From Bradysia coprophila (Eukaryota > Arthropoda > Insecta > Diptera > Sciaridae): a stretch of DNA of 64,000 nt. A model generated the notes under the pieces. That model was not told the DNA's origin. It made no database searches and saw only the letters and a program-made list of their open reading frames with translations. Both the position numbers and the translations under genes were made by a program. Below, piece by piece: positions 36,501 to 47,600 of this stretch. Location of the stretch: NCBI RefSeq assembly GCF_014529535.1, contig NC_050738.1, positions 930,001-994,000 of the forward strand. Reading direction: 5' to 3'. The first letter of the stretch is position 1. Each line of letters starts with the position of its first letter.

Positions 36501-36568
36501 GGCAAAGATTTATTCCAATTTTAGTCGGTGCTGATAAAACCAGCCTGTTTACGTTGATCGATGTAGCT

Positions 36569-36588
36569 TTATCTAATCTCACTTTGAA
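36569..36588 (+). promoter_or_regulatory. Shared flank motif TTATCTAATCTCACTTTGAA
   Basis: An almost identical 20-bp block lies at 39801-39820 beyond the second NPC2 gene. Both contain a GATA site (TTATCT) and are preceded by a GTGCTGATA-type sequence. It probably marks borders of an ancestral tandem unit, possibly a shared enhancer. Confidence 0.4.
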
Positions 36589-36876
36589 TAAATTTAAAAC
36601 CGACACCTGTATATCGACACTATCTTCTTGAAATACCACTTACAGGGGCTATGTAGCATGGAAAACGATTGTAATTTCCTCTTATTTGTGTATGATCGAG
36701 ACGCATTAGATCTTCGTTAAATGGTAAGGATGGTTCTATTATTCGAAAATAGCCTGTAGACCATTCACTGACCGAACTAAATGTTTTATGTTGGTGATAA
36801 CAGATGAAAAGTTTATCGAAAAATAGGCCCTGTATAGATAAATAGCCCATTAACCCAGTACAGACCCGAAAGAGTT

Positions 36877-36893
36877 GATTATCTAATTTGATA
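36877..36893 (+). promoter_or_regulatory. Conserved upstream element of NPC2 gene 1
   Basis: GATTATCTAATTTGATA is identical in 17 of 17 bases to 38829-38845 before gene 2. It has two GATA-type cores (TTATC and TTGATA). A TATA-like GTATTTAA follows at 36907 and again at 38878. Conservation between the duplicates while neighbouring DNA diverged suggests a regulatory role. Confidence 0.5.
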
Positions 36894-36963
36894 CAACTTT
36901 GAAAAGGTATTTAACACACTGCTTCGACGTTCATTTACGTTCTATTGCAGATATAACGCCAAA

Positions 36964-37618
36964 ATGTACAAGACAATCTTTGCCGTGCTCCTACTCGCAG
37001 CTGTATCCAATGCTCAATTGATTGGATGGAGAAATTGCGGTAAGTGAGACCGTCTTCGTCTACATTACACAAGCTTCAATGAATACGCTATTTAGGCTCA
37101 CCATTGGCAACCGTACACAGAATCCGAGTCGGTGGATGCAGTTCAACACCATGTAGTTTTCCGGCAGGACAAATTGTCCCAATCGAGGTTGATGCTACTG
37201 CTTGTGAGTTGGAAACGACTAGGAATTGTAGTGAAAGTTTTACAAAGAATTTCACATTTAAACAGTGGCCAACAGTGTCAATCTACCGTTCGCAATGACA
37301 GCCTCATTCCTTGGTATCCCTATTCCTTTGCTCGAAGGCAATGCGTGCAATCATTTTACACTTGGAACGTGTCCAGCTTTGGCCGGAAATAATTTCACTT
37401 TCCGAATTGAATACAGAGTCACAGACGCAATTCCAGCGGTTCGTAAAATAGCGAAATTTCAAGTTGATCGACTTGCTAACAATTAAAAAAAAAATAATTT
37501 ACAGGGTGTGCCCACAGTCGTTACATCCACTATGTGGAATGACTTTGGTGATATCGCAGTTTGTATTCAAGTCGATGCTATTGTCACTGCTGCTCGCAAT
37601 GAAATTACTGCTGAATAG
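36964..37618 (+). CDS. NPC2-like (ML-domain) secreted lipid-binding protein, gene 1
   Basis: Four exons, 36964-37039, 37096-37203, 37266-37438 and 37505-37618, join in phase to 156 residues. Signal peptide: MYKTIFAVLLLAAVSNA. The mature protein has the six-cysteine pattern of NPC2: WRNC, GCSSTPC, NAC and GTC in the middle, and IAVC near the end. The motif WNDFGDIAVC matches the ML-family end. ML proteins are small beta-sandwich carriers with a cavity for sterols or other lipids; in insects, expanded NPC2 sets serve sterol transport, immune ligand binding or semiochemical carriage. The gene forms a direct tandem pair with 38937-39582; intron positions and phases are identical. It differs by a longer C-terminus (VTAARNEITAE). 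Confidence 0.93.
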
Positions 37619-37698
37619 GAATTTACGCTCATAAAATACATTTTTACCAAAATATTTTGTGTTTTCATTTTCAAACAAAACGTTTTCAGCTGAAAACT

Positions 37699-37973
37699 AA
37701 ATAGCCTCAATACGAACAACACACACTCTACGGATAATAGCGGCAGAGTCAAAATGACCCAAAATGATATCGGCTAAATTTGAAGTTTTTGGACAAAATG
37801 ATGTATGGACGACTTGTTCATTATCAAAAATAAGGGGCACCTTACATACATCACTTTTCGATTGGACCACGGGTACCACCCGGAACCACCTGGAACCACT
37901 TGCAAGAATCAAGCAAAATTTCGACTCTGCCGCTATTATCCGTAGAGTGTGTTGTTTGTATTGAGGCTATTTA
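37699..37973. mobile_element. MITE with long inverted repeats between the NPC2 genes
   Basis: AAATAGCCTCAATACGAACA at the left, then a CTCTACGGATAATAGCGGCA run, is mirrored at 37925-37973. Arms are about 48 bp. It must have inserted after or during the NPC2 duplication, since gene 2 has no copy. Confidence 0.85.
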
Positions 37974-38603
37974 CTGAAAACGGGTCCCAATTTTCGTAGA
38001 GGCATTTCTGGAAAATAGTATATTACATTGGATGCGGCGGAAGTGATTCAATACATGAGGGATCAATTTGTGATACGAGCCAAAATCACGAGTGTATTTT
38101 AAGAAACATGGTTTGGAAAGTGTTACTTTGACAAGTGTAGAGTTTGCATATCCGAGCCAAGAGCGAGTCAAAATAATACTTTCCCAACTGAGTTGCTTTT
38201 CATAGCTCCCAAAATGGATTTCGAGTGAGTGTAAGGAATTACTTCAACTTACATTCGTTTCATGCTGTCGCTCAGCTCCAGGACATTCCAGCCTCAAAAA
38301 AGTCAAACAAAAATTAGAGGAGGTCGATGGTAGATGTAATGTAATGACAACTTTCCGCGTTGGGTGCAAATACAAAAAATCCCAAAAAACCATACATGTA
38401 ATGCATCACTTCCATGGGAGGTAAGCATACATATAACAGCAAATTTCGGGATAGGGCTAGCAATAAAGAGACATAGAACGTCAGATCAGTCTGATTGGTG
38501 CCTGCAGACTCATTTGTTGAACTATCACAAACGAGTGGCACTAATTTCGTTTGCTGGCATAGGTATTATTCGCCAGTATGATCACTTAATCTCTGCCCTA
38601 CAA

Positions 38604-38707
38604 CGCATAAAAACTTAGCGCAAAATCGATGCAAAATTTTGTGAGAGAGCCTCACAAGTTTACTCTCTTAAAATCTTGCATCTCTTTTGCACTAAGTTTT
38701 TTATGCG
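38604..38707. repeat. Imperfect hairpin, CGCATAAAAACTTAG arms
   Basis: Arms of about 45 bp with several mismatches, centred near 38655. Probably a decayed foldback element upstream of NPC2 gene 2. Confidence 0.6.
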
Positions 38708-38828
38708 GATCTATTCAGTCAGTCTTTCCTTAGTTCACAAATAAAAACTTTCTCTGAAAATGTCCCCTGTCTCGGTGTCCCCTGAACAGACAAAATCTCA
38801 CGCCTTCACCACAACGGACCAAAGAGCT

Positions 38829-38845
38829 GATTATCTAATTTGATA
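38829..38845 (+). promoter_or_regulatory. Conserved upstream element of NPC2 gene 2
   Basis: Same 17-bp GATTATCTAATTTGATA as at 36877-36893; TATA-like GTATTTAA at 38878-38885 follows before the ATG at 38937. Confidence 0.5.
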
Positions 38846-38936
38846 TATTTCTGTCGGAGATAAACTCCAATCAAAAAGTATTTAAGTCACTGTTTCCACG
38901 CTCATTTCTACGTTTCAGTGCAAATACAGCGCAAAA

Positions 38937-39582
38937 ATGTACAAGACAATCGTTGCAGTACTACTTATCGCAGCAGTAGCCAATGCCCAATTGGTTGGAT
39001 GGAGAAATTGCGGTAAGAGCGACTTTCTTTCGTCTAATTTAAATATGCAAACTTCAACGTTTTTTTTTTTTGAATTAGGATCCAGTCTGGCGACCGTGCA
39101 TAGAGTGAGAATCAGTGGTTGTAGTTCAACACCATGCACTTTTGAGGTAGGAACAAGAATCCTAATCGAAGTTGATGCTACTGCATGTGAGTTAAAAGTG
39201 ACTGGTGTACCATTGTATAGTGAAAATTTAACGAAACTTTTCATGGTCAAACAGTGGCCAATAGTGTCAATTTACCGTTCGCAATGACAGCGTCAGTCCT
39301 TGGTCTACCTATTACTTTACTCGAAGGCAATGCTTGCAATCATTTTTCACTTGGTTCGTGTCCAGCTCTGGCTGGAAATAATTTCACTTTCCGACTTGAA
39401 TATGATGTCAATGACCGTATACCACGGGTATGGAATTTTATAACTTTTGATTGTCGATGGTTTTCTAAACATTTTCTAATCGATTTTATCTACAGGGTGT
39501 CAATACAGTCGTTAATACCGTCCTTTTCAATGACTTCGGTGACATAGGAGTTTGTGTTTCAGTGGATGTCATGATTCGTTAA
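38937..39582 (+). CDS. NPC2-like (ML-domain) secreted lipid-binding protein, gene 2
   Basis: Exons 38937-39012, 39079-39186, 39255-39427 and 39496-39582 join to 147 residues. Exon lengths 76, 108 and 173 are identical to gene 1; only the last exon is shorter (stop after DVMIR). Signal peptide MYKTIVAVLLIAAVANA. It keeps WRNC, GCSSTPC, NAC, GSC and IGVC, so all six cysteines are present. Sequence is close to gene 1 in the signal peptide and central LPFAMTAS-LG-P-LLEGNACN region and more divergent in the N-terminal third of the mature protein (CTFEVGTRILIEV versus CSFPAGQIVPIEV), as expected if ligand preference has drifted. AATAAA at 39598-39603 lies 16 bp beyond the stop. Paralogue pair from a recent local duplication. 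Confidence 0.93.
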
Positions 39583-39597
39583 TGAAATTACCGGTTG

Positions 39598-39603
39598 AAT
39601 AAA
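39598..39603 (+). terminator. Polyadenylation signal of NPC2 gene 2
   Basis: AATAAA, 16 bp after the TAA stop. Confidence 0.7.
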
Positions 39604-39820
39604 AATTTACCTTCAGAAAATATCAAAATAATTGTGTGTTTCAAGCATAAAACGTAAAATGTCCCCTTCAACTTTCCTATTCAATTTCCAATTTTTTCAT
39701 TCAATTGCTCTGGGCATTTCAATTGAGAGTTTGATAAATGTCTAATTTCAGTCAGTGCTGATATCACACATGTTGAGAAATCTTACCAATCCACGTAATG
39801 TTATCTAATCTTACTTTGAA

Positions 39821-40412
39821 CAAAAATTCGACAAACCGTCTTTAGCTATAGCCGACCTTATAGCTTCGAATGACGTAGTTTCATCTAAAGTAGATGTTAA
39901 AACGTGTTAACTGCGGAAGATAATTTTATCGCAAAGGTTACAGCTGTTGTTATCAACTCAACAGGTAACGTTTCATAAATTATAGATTACCTTCAACCTG
40001 TCATCTGGCAAAGAACTATATGTTGTCTGTGACTGGTAGAGTCTCTAGCGAAATTCAGCTGCATAAATCGAAAAATGAAAAGCAGAATCAATGCACAAGC
40101 GGCATTCAAATAAAAATGTTCCGGAAAAATCCAATAACCGTCTCACATTATCTGCCGTAGTTATTGTAAAACAGTATCTGCCTGCTTCAGGTCGGTGAAC
40201 ATTGTATATACTAGGCCCTATCTTTTGGATGGGTCAGATCCCTTGACTGACTGACTACTTTTCTCAAGATTTTTGTAATCCGAGCAAAAAAAAATCACTC
40301 TAAAAGTATATAAAAGTATACCAGGGTATGCGTACCCTACTTTCGATACAAAACACGTATATAAGAAATTCCAGCACTTGATCATATACTGGCTCATACG
40401 TATTTTCAGTAC
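39821..40412. other. Intergenic, no gene recognised
   Basis: AT-rich, nothing recognised beyond the shared NPC2 flank motif at its left edge. Confidence 0.4.
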
Positions 40413-40925
40413 TTAAGAGGCATCGATGATTTGCTGAAAAGTATACATTTGGGTGATTTTTAAATACTGTCTTTTGGTGATATATTTCCACCAAAATTAT
40501 CATTTTTCAAGTATGTACGACCGCAATAACGACCACGAATGTGTTAGCTTTCAACATAAAATAGATTTGGTTGCAGCAGTTTGACCAACCCTGAGAAAAC
40601 TGAGCAGTTTATGAAAATTTCGGTACACTGGTCACTTTTTTCAGAACTGGTCAAGTGACTACAACCAAATCTACTTTCTGTTGAAAGCTAATACATTCGT
40701 GGTCGTTATTCACGCCGGTAGTGCGGTCGAAATTCAAAATGGAAAGTGCGGAGGTCTTTCTAACGTAGCGTCATTTTCATACAATGAAGCGTTGAAATGT
40801 ATTTTTCGGTTTACTTTTTCATCGAATCGTTCACTTAAAATTCAAATTTTAGGCACACTTACGGCGTGAATTGCGGTCGTGTGTTTTGAAAAAAGGATTC
40901 TGATGAAAAGATACCATCAAAAAGG
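40413..40925. mobile_element. TTAA-type foldback element, copy 1 (right end lost)
   Basis: It starts TTAAGAGGCATCGATGATTT and continues with GCTGAAAAG, GACCGCAATAACGACC and ATTTGGTTGCAGCAGTTTGA blocks seen in the copies at 61615-62484. The inner arms are mirrored. No TTAA was found at the right border, so the end is truncated or diverged. Confidence 0.65.
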
Positions 40926-41205
40926 CAGCACGAGATACAGACCCTGGAAAGAGGCGAATTTCTTGCTTACATATTGAATAAAAATGAAACTCGTGTGATT
41001 AAAAACTCGTCTAAACTTTAATTTTTTTCTTATCATCGATATAAAGATATTACACACACAAAATTTTGGAATGAATCCTAGAATATTACTCCAGTATATT
41101 CCATTAACGAGCTTAACCCAAAAATGTCTTTCTTAGTGGGATAATTGTCTTTTGTGGACCATTAAGAATTACTCAACTAATAACACGATAATATCACGGG
41201 ACGAT

Positions 41206-41950
41206 ACAAAAATTCTTTTAGGAATATCTCTGAGATCCCCAGACCGTCAACTTTGAACTTATCATCGGGAATGGAATTCCCCGTCGAATAAAAAAAGTTT
41301 TTGAAATCCGTTGAGGATTACGTCAAGCTATCGTGTTATCTCGGAACGAGACAAAAATTCTTTTGGGAATATCTCTAAGATCACCAGCCCGTTACGACCC
41401 ATCTTCGAACGTAGCCTTCGTAATTTTATTCCCTGTCGATAAAAAAAAATTTTTTGGAAATCCGTTGAGGATTACGTCAAGTTATCGAGTTATTAAGGAA
41501 CGAGACAAAAATTCTTTTGGAAATATCTCTAAGATCACCAGCCCGTTACGACCCATCTTCAAACTTAGCCTCAGCTAAGTCGATTAAAAAAAAGTTTTTG
41601 GAAATTCGTCGAAAACTACTCGAGTTATCGTGGAATCAAGCGACCAGACAAAAATTCTCCTGAGAATATCTCTAAGATCACCCGTCCGTTATAACCCATC
41701 TTCGAACTTAACCTGAGGAATTTAATTCCCCGTCAAATAAAAAAAAGTTTTTGGAAATCTGTCGAAAACCACTCGAGTTATCGTGGAATCAAGGGACGAG
41801 ACAAAAATTCTTTTGGGAATATCTCTAAGAACACCCGACCGTAATAGCCCATCTTCGAACTTAACCTCATTAATTTAATTCCCCGTCGATTAAAAAAAAG
41901 TTTTTGAAAATCCGTTGAAAATTACTCAAGTTATCGTGTTATCAACGAAT
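41206..41950 (+). repeat. Tandem array of five monomers of about 143-154 bp
   Basis: ACAAAAATTC begins units at about 41206, 41351, 41505, 41648 and 41801. Each carries AATATCTCTAAGATCACC, CCCATCTTCGAAC and AAAGTTTTTGGAAATCCGT blocks. Monomer divergence is moderate. A single diverged copy lies at 44150-44265. Confidence 0.9.
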
Positions 41951-42292
41951 CATCAAAGTGTGACAAACATTTTCTGTATTTAAGGTTTTTGGTCATACAT
42001 TCCATGTATTTTCAATCATAGTAGTGAACATTGTGTGACAAACATTATAGGGTGTTTATCATCCGTAAGACCCATGACTTTCAGTCAAGGGAATAAGAAG
42101 GGTATGTCAAGGCATGAAAGAAGGGATGGCGAATCATAAGGGAAAGAATCTGAATGCAACAGTTGAAGGAAAGAAGAAGGAAAATCGGAATGCGGATACG
42201 ACGGGATTCGGTAAAGTTTAAGTAGTGGGGGATCATGGTTTGTTTTGGGCTCTGTTGCTTTTGGATGTCGATCTTTGTGAATTGAGTGTTAC

Positions 42293-42442
42293 ACACTCGG
42301 AATTTTGAAAACCGACACATTTTATGTTTCTGAGTTTTACTTGAGTATCTGATTTCTCCATTTAAAAATACATCCAAAATTCACAAAAAACCAGTAAACC
42401 ACGAAGCAGAAAATGTGTCGGTTCTTAAAATTCCGCGAGTGT
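42293..42442. repeat. Inverted repeat, CACTCGGAATTTTGAAAACC arms
   Basis: Arms of about 35 bp, including ACCGACACATTTT, mirrored at the right end. Small foldback element. Confidence 0.7.
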
Positions 42443-42717
42443 AGTAAGTCATTTTCTATGTTAACTGTTTTCCTAAAAATATTTCAAAAACTTCCCCTCT
42501 TTGCGAAGTTTAGTTTACACGCAAATTATGACATGCGATCGCACTGCCAGTGGTCAACCGAAGAGATCTATGGATTATTCAGATGCCCTTTTATTTTTAA
42601 TCGAAACCACAACAACAACTTGCAATCGATTCCTAATGATATTTACTCGTATTCTCTGCAATTCCTTTAATTTTCAAGCTGAATGAATTTTCAAGGAAAA
42701 TGTAAATTTGCATACAA

Positions 42718-42830
42718 CACTGAGGAAAAAGAGTTGAAAATCTCACCTGTGGCTGGTAATTTTGGCTCCAGGTAATCTACAATAGCTGCCACATCACCGC
42801 TTATAAAAAATACAGCTGTCGCAGCAATTG
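42718..42830 (+). mobile_element. One end of the CACTGACAAAAAAG foldback family
   Basis: CACTGAGGAAAAAGAGTTGA, CACCTGTGGCTGGTAATTTT and CTCCAGGTAAT-type blocks plus the AATAGCTGCCACA motif match the left arm of 32560-32937. No right arm, so truncated. Confidence 0.65.
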
Positions 42831-43009
42831 GCTTAATGGCCGAAAATCTTTGACGAGCGTTTTTTTAGAGTTTGTCTAGGTCTGTGAGCGTTTCATGCAA
42901 TGAATGTGGTATTCCTAAAGTATAAAAATTGAATAGTTTGGCTCATTGTTGGACCCATAGTAGCTTCAGTAGCACCTGTTTCTCCATAATACGTTTGCTA
43001 GTTTACTAG

Positions 43010-43260
43010 TTGCTTTGATGACTTTTTTGGGTAAACTTTTCCTACATTTTCTTTAATTTTCCCAGTTTCCTTAATTTTCTGATTTTTTTTTGGAAAATTC
43101 TGGAAAGAACATGCAAATTTGGGAAACTGTTGGAAAATTCGGGAAATTTTAGGAAAATTCTGGATAATGTTTTACAGAGATTACTGGTTCATTTCATGAC
43201 TTTTTGACACTTTTTTTTAGTCAACTTTTCCTATATTTTCTTGAATTTTCCTAAAAACGA
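43010..43260. repeat. TTTTCC/GGAAAA foldback remnant
   Basis: The region reads as repeated TTTTCC words followed by repeated GGAAAATTC words, the arm style of the CAGGG(C/A)CTATTTTT family. Clear termini were not found. A similar end is at about 44330-44418 (AAAAATAGTCCCTG). Confidence 0.45.
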
Positions 43261-43470
43261 GCCATCAGAACAGTCGGAGCGTTTGCTGCGACTGAGCCCC
43301 GTACAAACCCGTATATCTATTGCGTACGTGACCCTAGTGCGTCTGTCACCCTACTTTGACCGTAAACCTATTGCGCCGGTTAATGTAGTTAAAGTAAAAT
43401 TATTATGTAATGTGTACATCTTACAAATTGCGCATAGTGCAATTACGAAGCCCCGTACGACGTTCCTTTC

Positions 43471-43966
43471 AAATGAAACAAAAATTTCAAATCGCCCTAA
43501 AATTTTATTTTTTTGAAGGGCCTAGTATCGGCCTCAGTCCGAGGACCCAAATTTAATTTTTTTTTCAACTACATTCTATTCGGCCTTTGATTACCTCCCA
43601 AATGAAACAAAAATTACGAAAAACGGATGAAATTTGCTCGAGTTATATGTAAAATACACATAGGGCCCTAGTAGCGGCCTCAGTCCGAGGACCCAAATTT
43701 AATTTTTTTTTCAACTACATTCTATTCGGCATTCGATTACCTTCCAAATGAAACAAAAATTACGAAAAACGAATGAAATTTACTCGAGTTATATGTGAAA
43801 TACACATAGGGCCCTAGTAGCGGCCTTAGGCCAAGGACCCAAATTTAATTTTTTTCAACAACATTCTATTCGGCCTTTCATTACCTTCCAAATGAAACAA
43901 AAATTACGAAAAACGGATGAAATTTACTCGAGTTCTATGTAAAATACACATAGGGCCCTAGTAGCA
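43471..43966 (+). repeat. Tandem array of about 146-bp monomers
   Basis: AAATGAAACAAAAAT begins units at about 43471, 43600, 43746 and 43890. Units carry CCTCAGTCCGAGGACCCAAA and ACATAGGGCCCTAGTAGC. It is a second local array, unrelated in sequence to 41206-41950 but of similar monomer length. Confidence 0.88.
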
Positions 43967-44567
43967 TTTCACTTCTAAGACCCTAACTCACGGTCCACTC
44001 ACCCGATTTTAAAAAACTTTTTTTTCCTGGATTGGTATTGACAATACCTATCATTTGCCGTGTCATTTACATTTCCATCGTTTATTTTGCCATAAATATC
44101 ACCAAAAGACCTTAAATCACTTAGGTGGCCCTAACTCACGAAGGGCCGACCCGAATATGCCCATCTTCGAACTTAGCCTCACTATTTCGACTATCTTTCA
44201 GGGAAAAAATTTTTGAAATCGGATTTGATTTACTCAAGATATCGACGTGACAAAATTTTTATTGCAGATTCGTCATCTATGAACATAGGCAAACACTTTG
44301 CCCTTACCGTCTGCTTCGAATTCCATCAATTTTGGTAAAATTTAGGAAAGTTCTTGAAAGAGTTGGAAAATTTGCGAAAATGTAGGAAAGTTCCGTTTTC
44401 TCAAAAATAGTCCCTGCCTTTTCCGTTCTCCAATTTTCAAAGATATCTTCTTTCGATTCCAGTCTAATTTAAGTTATTTCTTGCAATGTTTTAAAACTTC
44501 TTGTCTTCTGGCATTTCTAGGTATTGATCGTAATGGAAACGCGCCCACTGTAATTACGACTAACTCA
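43967..44567. other. Intergenic between satellite arrays and the RdRP gene
   Basis: Contains a stray monomer of the first array (44150-44265) and a foldback end (44330-44418); no gene. Confidence 0.5.
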
Positions 44568-44573
44568 TTTATT
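44568..44573 (-). terminator. Polyadenylation signal of the RdRP-helicase gene
   Basis: AATAAA on the minus strand about 107 bp downstream of the stop. It argues that translation ends at 44680, although the stop codon overlaps a GTAAGTG donor-like sequence. Confidence 0.6.
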
Positions 44574-44679
44574 TCAAAATGTAATTGCGACAGAAGCGCT
44601 TAAAACATTAAAGTTAACAGGTAATAATAGACTCAATGAAAAGAAACAAAACAAAAACAAACTGAGATGTTCGACTCAC

Positions 44680-47600
44680 TTACGCCTTCATCGGAAATTT
44701 GACTTCTTCACAAAATTCTTCGATGCACGATTTCCACAATTTGTTCGATATCAGTGTACGTTTATGTCCAATTAAAATTAACCCGAATCTCGCTCTTGTT
44801 ATTGCCACATTCATTCGCCTGGCATCGTCCAAAAATCCCAGCCGATTGCTTGTATTCGCCACAACCGTACTGTAAATGATGACGTCACTCTCGCGTCCTT
44901 GGAACGAGTCAACGGTTTCAACGTCAACTTTTACATTTCCACCCACAAGCCTGTGACGAAGTTCGCTGACCTGCATCGTATATGGCGACAGAACGGTTAT
45001 GGTTAAATGTTTGCCACCGTCACCTGCACGAAGCGCTTTGATTATCTCGTATGTCATCTGGCATTGGCCGACGTTCTTCTTCGACGGTGATCCGACTTGA
45101 TGATTTTCGAGATCCAAACAGTCGACAAAAACGGCAGGAAATTTGATTCCGTCTTGGGATTCAGGCCACGGAAATTCGGACTCTGGAATGATTCGGTCGA
45201 TACTTTTAACACCTGTGAGCAGCTTGCCGTCGTAGAATGTTTCCGATGGAAATCTGGCCAGTGCTTCATGCATTCGAAATTGCATGTTCAGCATAATCTT
45301 CTTACAGTGTGGACTTTCCGCTTGGCTTGTGTACAATTTCTCGAACAGTGAGGTCTCCAGCCCACACTCTTTGGCAATTTCACTCACTGAAGGCCGCAAT
45401 TGTTTGTGATCACCGACGAGAATAACAAACTTGGAATTCTTTACAATCGGAACCAATGCATTCGGTTCCGTTATTTGTGAGGCTTCATCCACAATCACCA
45501 CGTCGAAGTGTTGCTCGCGTTTCTTTTTATTCTTGGTGTCCTCATCATCACCAAGTTGACCGCCTCGAAGCAAACCAACGCCAGCTGCAGAACAGGTCGA
45601 AAATACAATCGATGCATTTGCCAAACGGTTCTCTGCTTCCCTCATGGCCTTGCTGTTTTTGTAGATGTTCGCACCGACGAATGCGTCCAGGGTCCATTTT
45701 GCCATCTGTTTCGAAACCTTGCCGGTATCAGATGCAATACGAATGACGTCACTACTGTCTGCATCGTTGAAACGAGCTTTTCGCTGTAATACAAATCGGC
45801 TGAGGACATTATCGACAGCGTTATGAGTTGAGGCCGATACCAATATGCGAAGATCATTTCGGTGCAACAGAAATTGGAGGATGATTTCAACGATGACTGT
45901 TGTCTTGCCAGTACCTAGGGGAATTCAATTTTCGTCATTTTAGTCCTTCCAACAAAAAATTTCGACAAAAATGTCAATGTTACCTGGAGGACCCCAGATG
46001 AGAGTCAAGTGATTGTTCAGTGCTTCCTGGATTGCACTTCTCTGATTGTCATTGAACGAGGTTTCCTGGGGTTGAAACGTTACCCGTTTGAAGTCGAATG
46101 GGAACGAGACTTCATTTGCCTGTGGTAAACCAAGGATGCTTCGGTAAATGGCCGTACTTTCCGCTTTTAAAGTGACCAGAATTTTCGTTGCTGATAACAT
46201 TGCATTGAACGTAATTGTATTGGCGCAACAGTACATGTTCCAAGTGGCGACATACATCTCTCGTGGAGCCGGTTGCTTCAGTTTAAAATTCAGAACACCG
46301 TTTTGCACTGAATCGGCTATTGCATCGAACACGCTGACGCGTTCATTCGGAGAGTCAATGGAACGTCGTGAAGCACAGAACCGAAGATGGTCGCCGTTCC
46401 GAATTTTCGTTGACACGTCTGTGCGCAAGTTTACTTTCTGGAAACCTTCCTCGTCCGATGGCAGTATTTGTACACATTTCATCACCGGTTCCGGCTTGGT
46501 ACCGTAGAATTTGGTGGTCTGTTGACGCAGCTTCGAAGGGAAATAGTCGGAAAGAATTGTTTTTCTTCGATTTTTGCCGGTACTCCCATTAGTGTCATCA
46601 TCTTCAGCTCCTTGAGGAATGCCGTAACTATCGCACGGACATTTATCACTGATTTCTCCAATCAAATCTTTTGCCAAGGCCAACGTGACGTCTTTGAAAT
46701 ATTTGAAGCAGACATCATGGTCGCCATCCACATCCGACAGCTCGAAGATTTTAATTTCTTCGTCGAACAATTGATTCAGTAGATCGTCGGCGACATTTAC
46801 GTGCCGCACACAAAACACAATCGTTTTGACCATTCTCGTCAGATCGTTCATATCAAACTTGATATTCTGATGAACCAAGACTTGAAGAAGATTTCGAAGC
46901 AACACCGAAACCAGCTCCTTTCCATAATTGGCCGTTTGGATGACTGCATGAACCAAGTTGATGCACATGGCCTTCCCCATGGGATAATTGATGTGTTGTT
47001 CATAGTCGTTTAACGCTTCGATGACCAAACATGAAATTATGGGAATTTTGTTCATCCAATTGAATATTGACTGCCAAATGTCCTGTTTGAATCGGAAAGA
47101 ATCGAAATTCTTCAGAACAAAGTTGACTGCCCGCGTGAACTTCTCATGCGAAATTGAATGGTAAATGTGGAAAATCTGCTCCAACCGGCACATGCTTGTC
47201 AATTGTACCAATTGTGAAAAATCGTCGCGTAGAACAATTTCCGAACAAAACTCTCTGTTGATCCATGAAACATCTTCCTTGAGTTGGATGTCCAACGAAT
47301 ACTCTTTGGGTATGTCGTTCAATAGTCTCACAATTTCCCTTGTATTTTTCTGGCTCATCGTTATGTCCAGAATTTGATGGCCGACTCTGTCACGATTACT
47401 CAGAACATACAGTTCCATTCCTTTCGACTCCTGCTTGGTCACCTTGGATCGAGATTTTTGCAAGTGGCCGCTGAACTTTTGCAACGCAATGCTGACCTTA
47501 AATTCCGTATCAACATTCTTCGATGGGAATTTACCGCCACCGTTCTGTAAACCCAGCCATACAAATGTGTTGCGACGATGTTTGTCGAACAGTTGGATCA

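Noticed and set aside
44680-44690. A further 3' exon of the RdRP gene using the GTAAGTG that overlaps the stop
   Set aside because: The helicase motifs are complete, AATAAA follows within 110 bp and no downstream coding segment was recognised; still possible, but not preferred.
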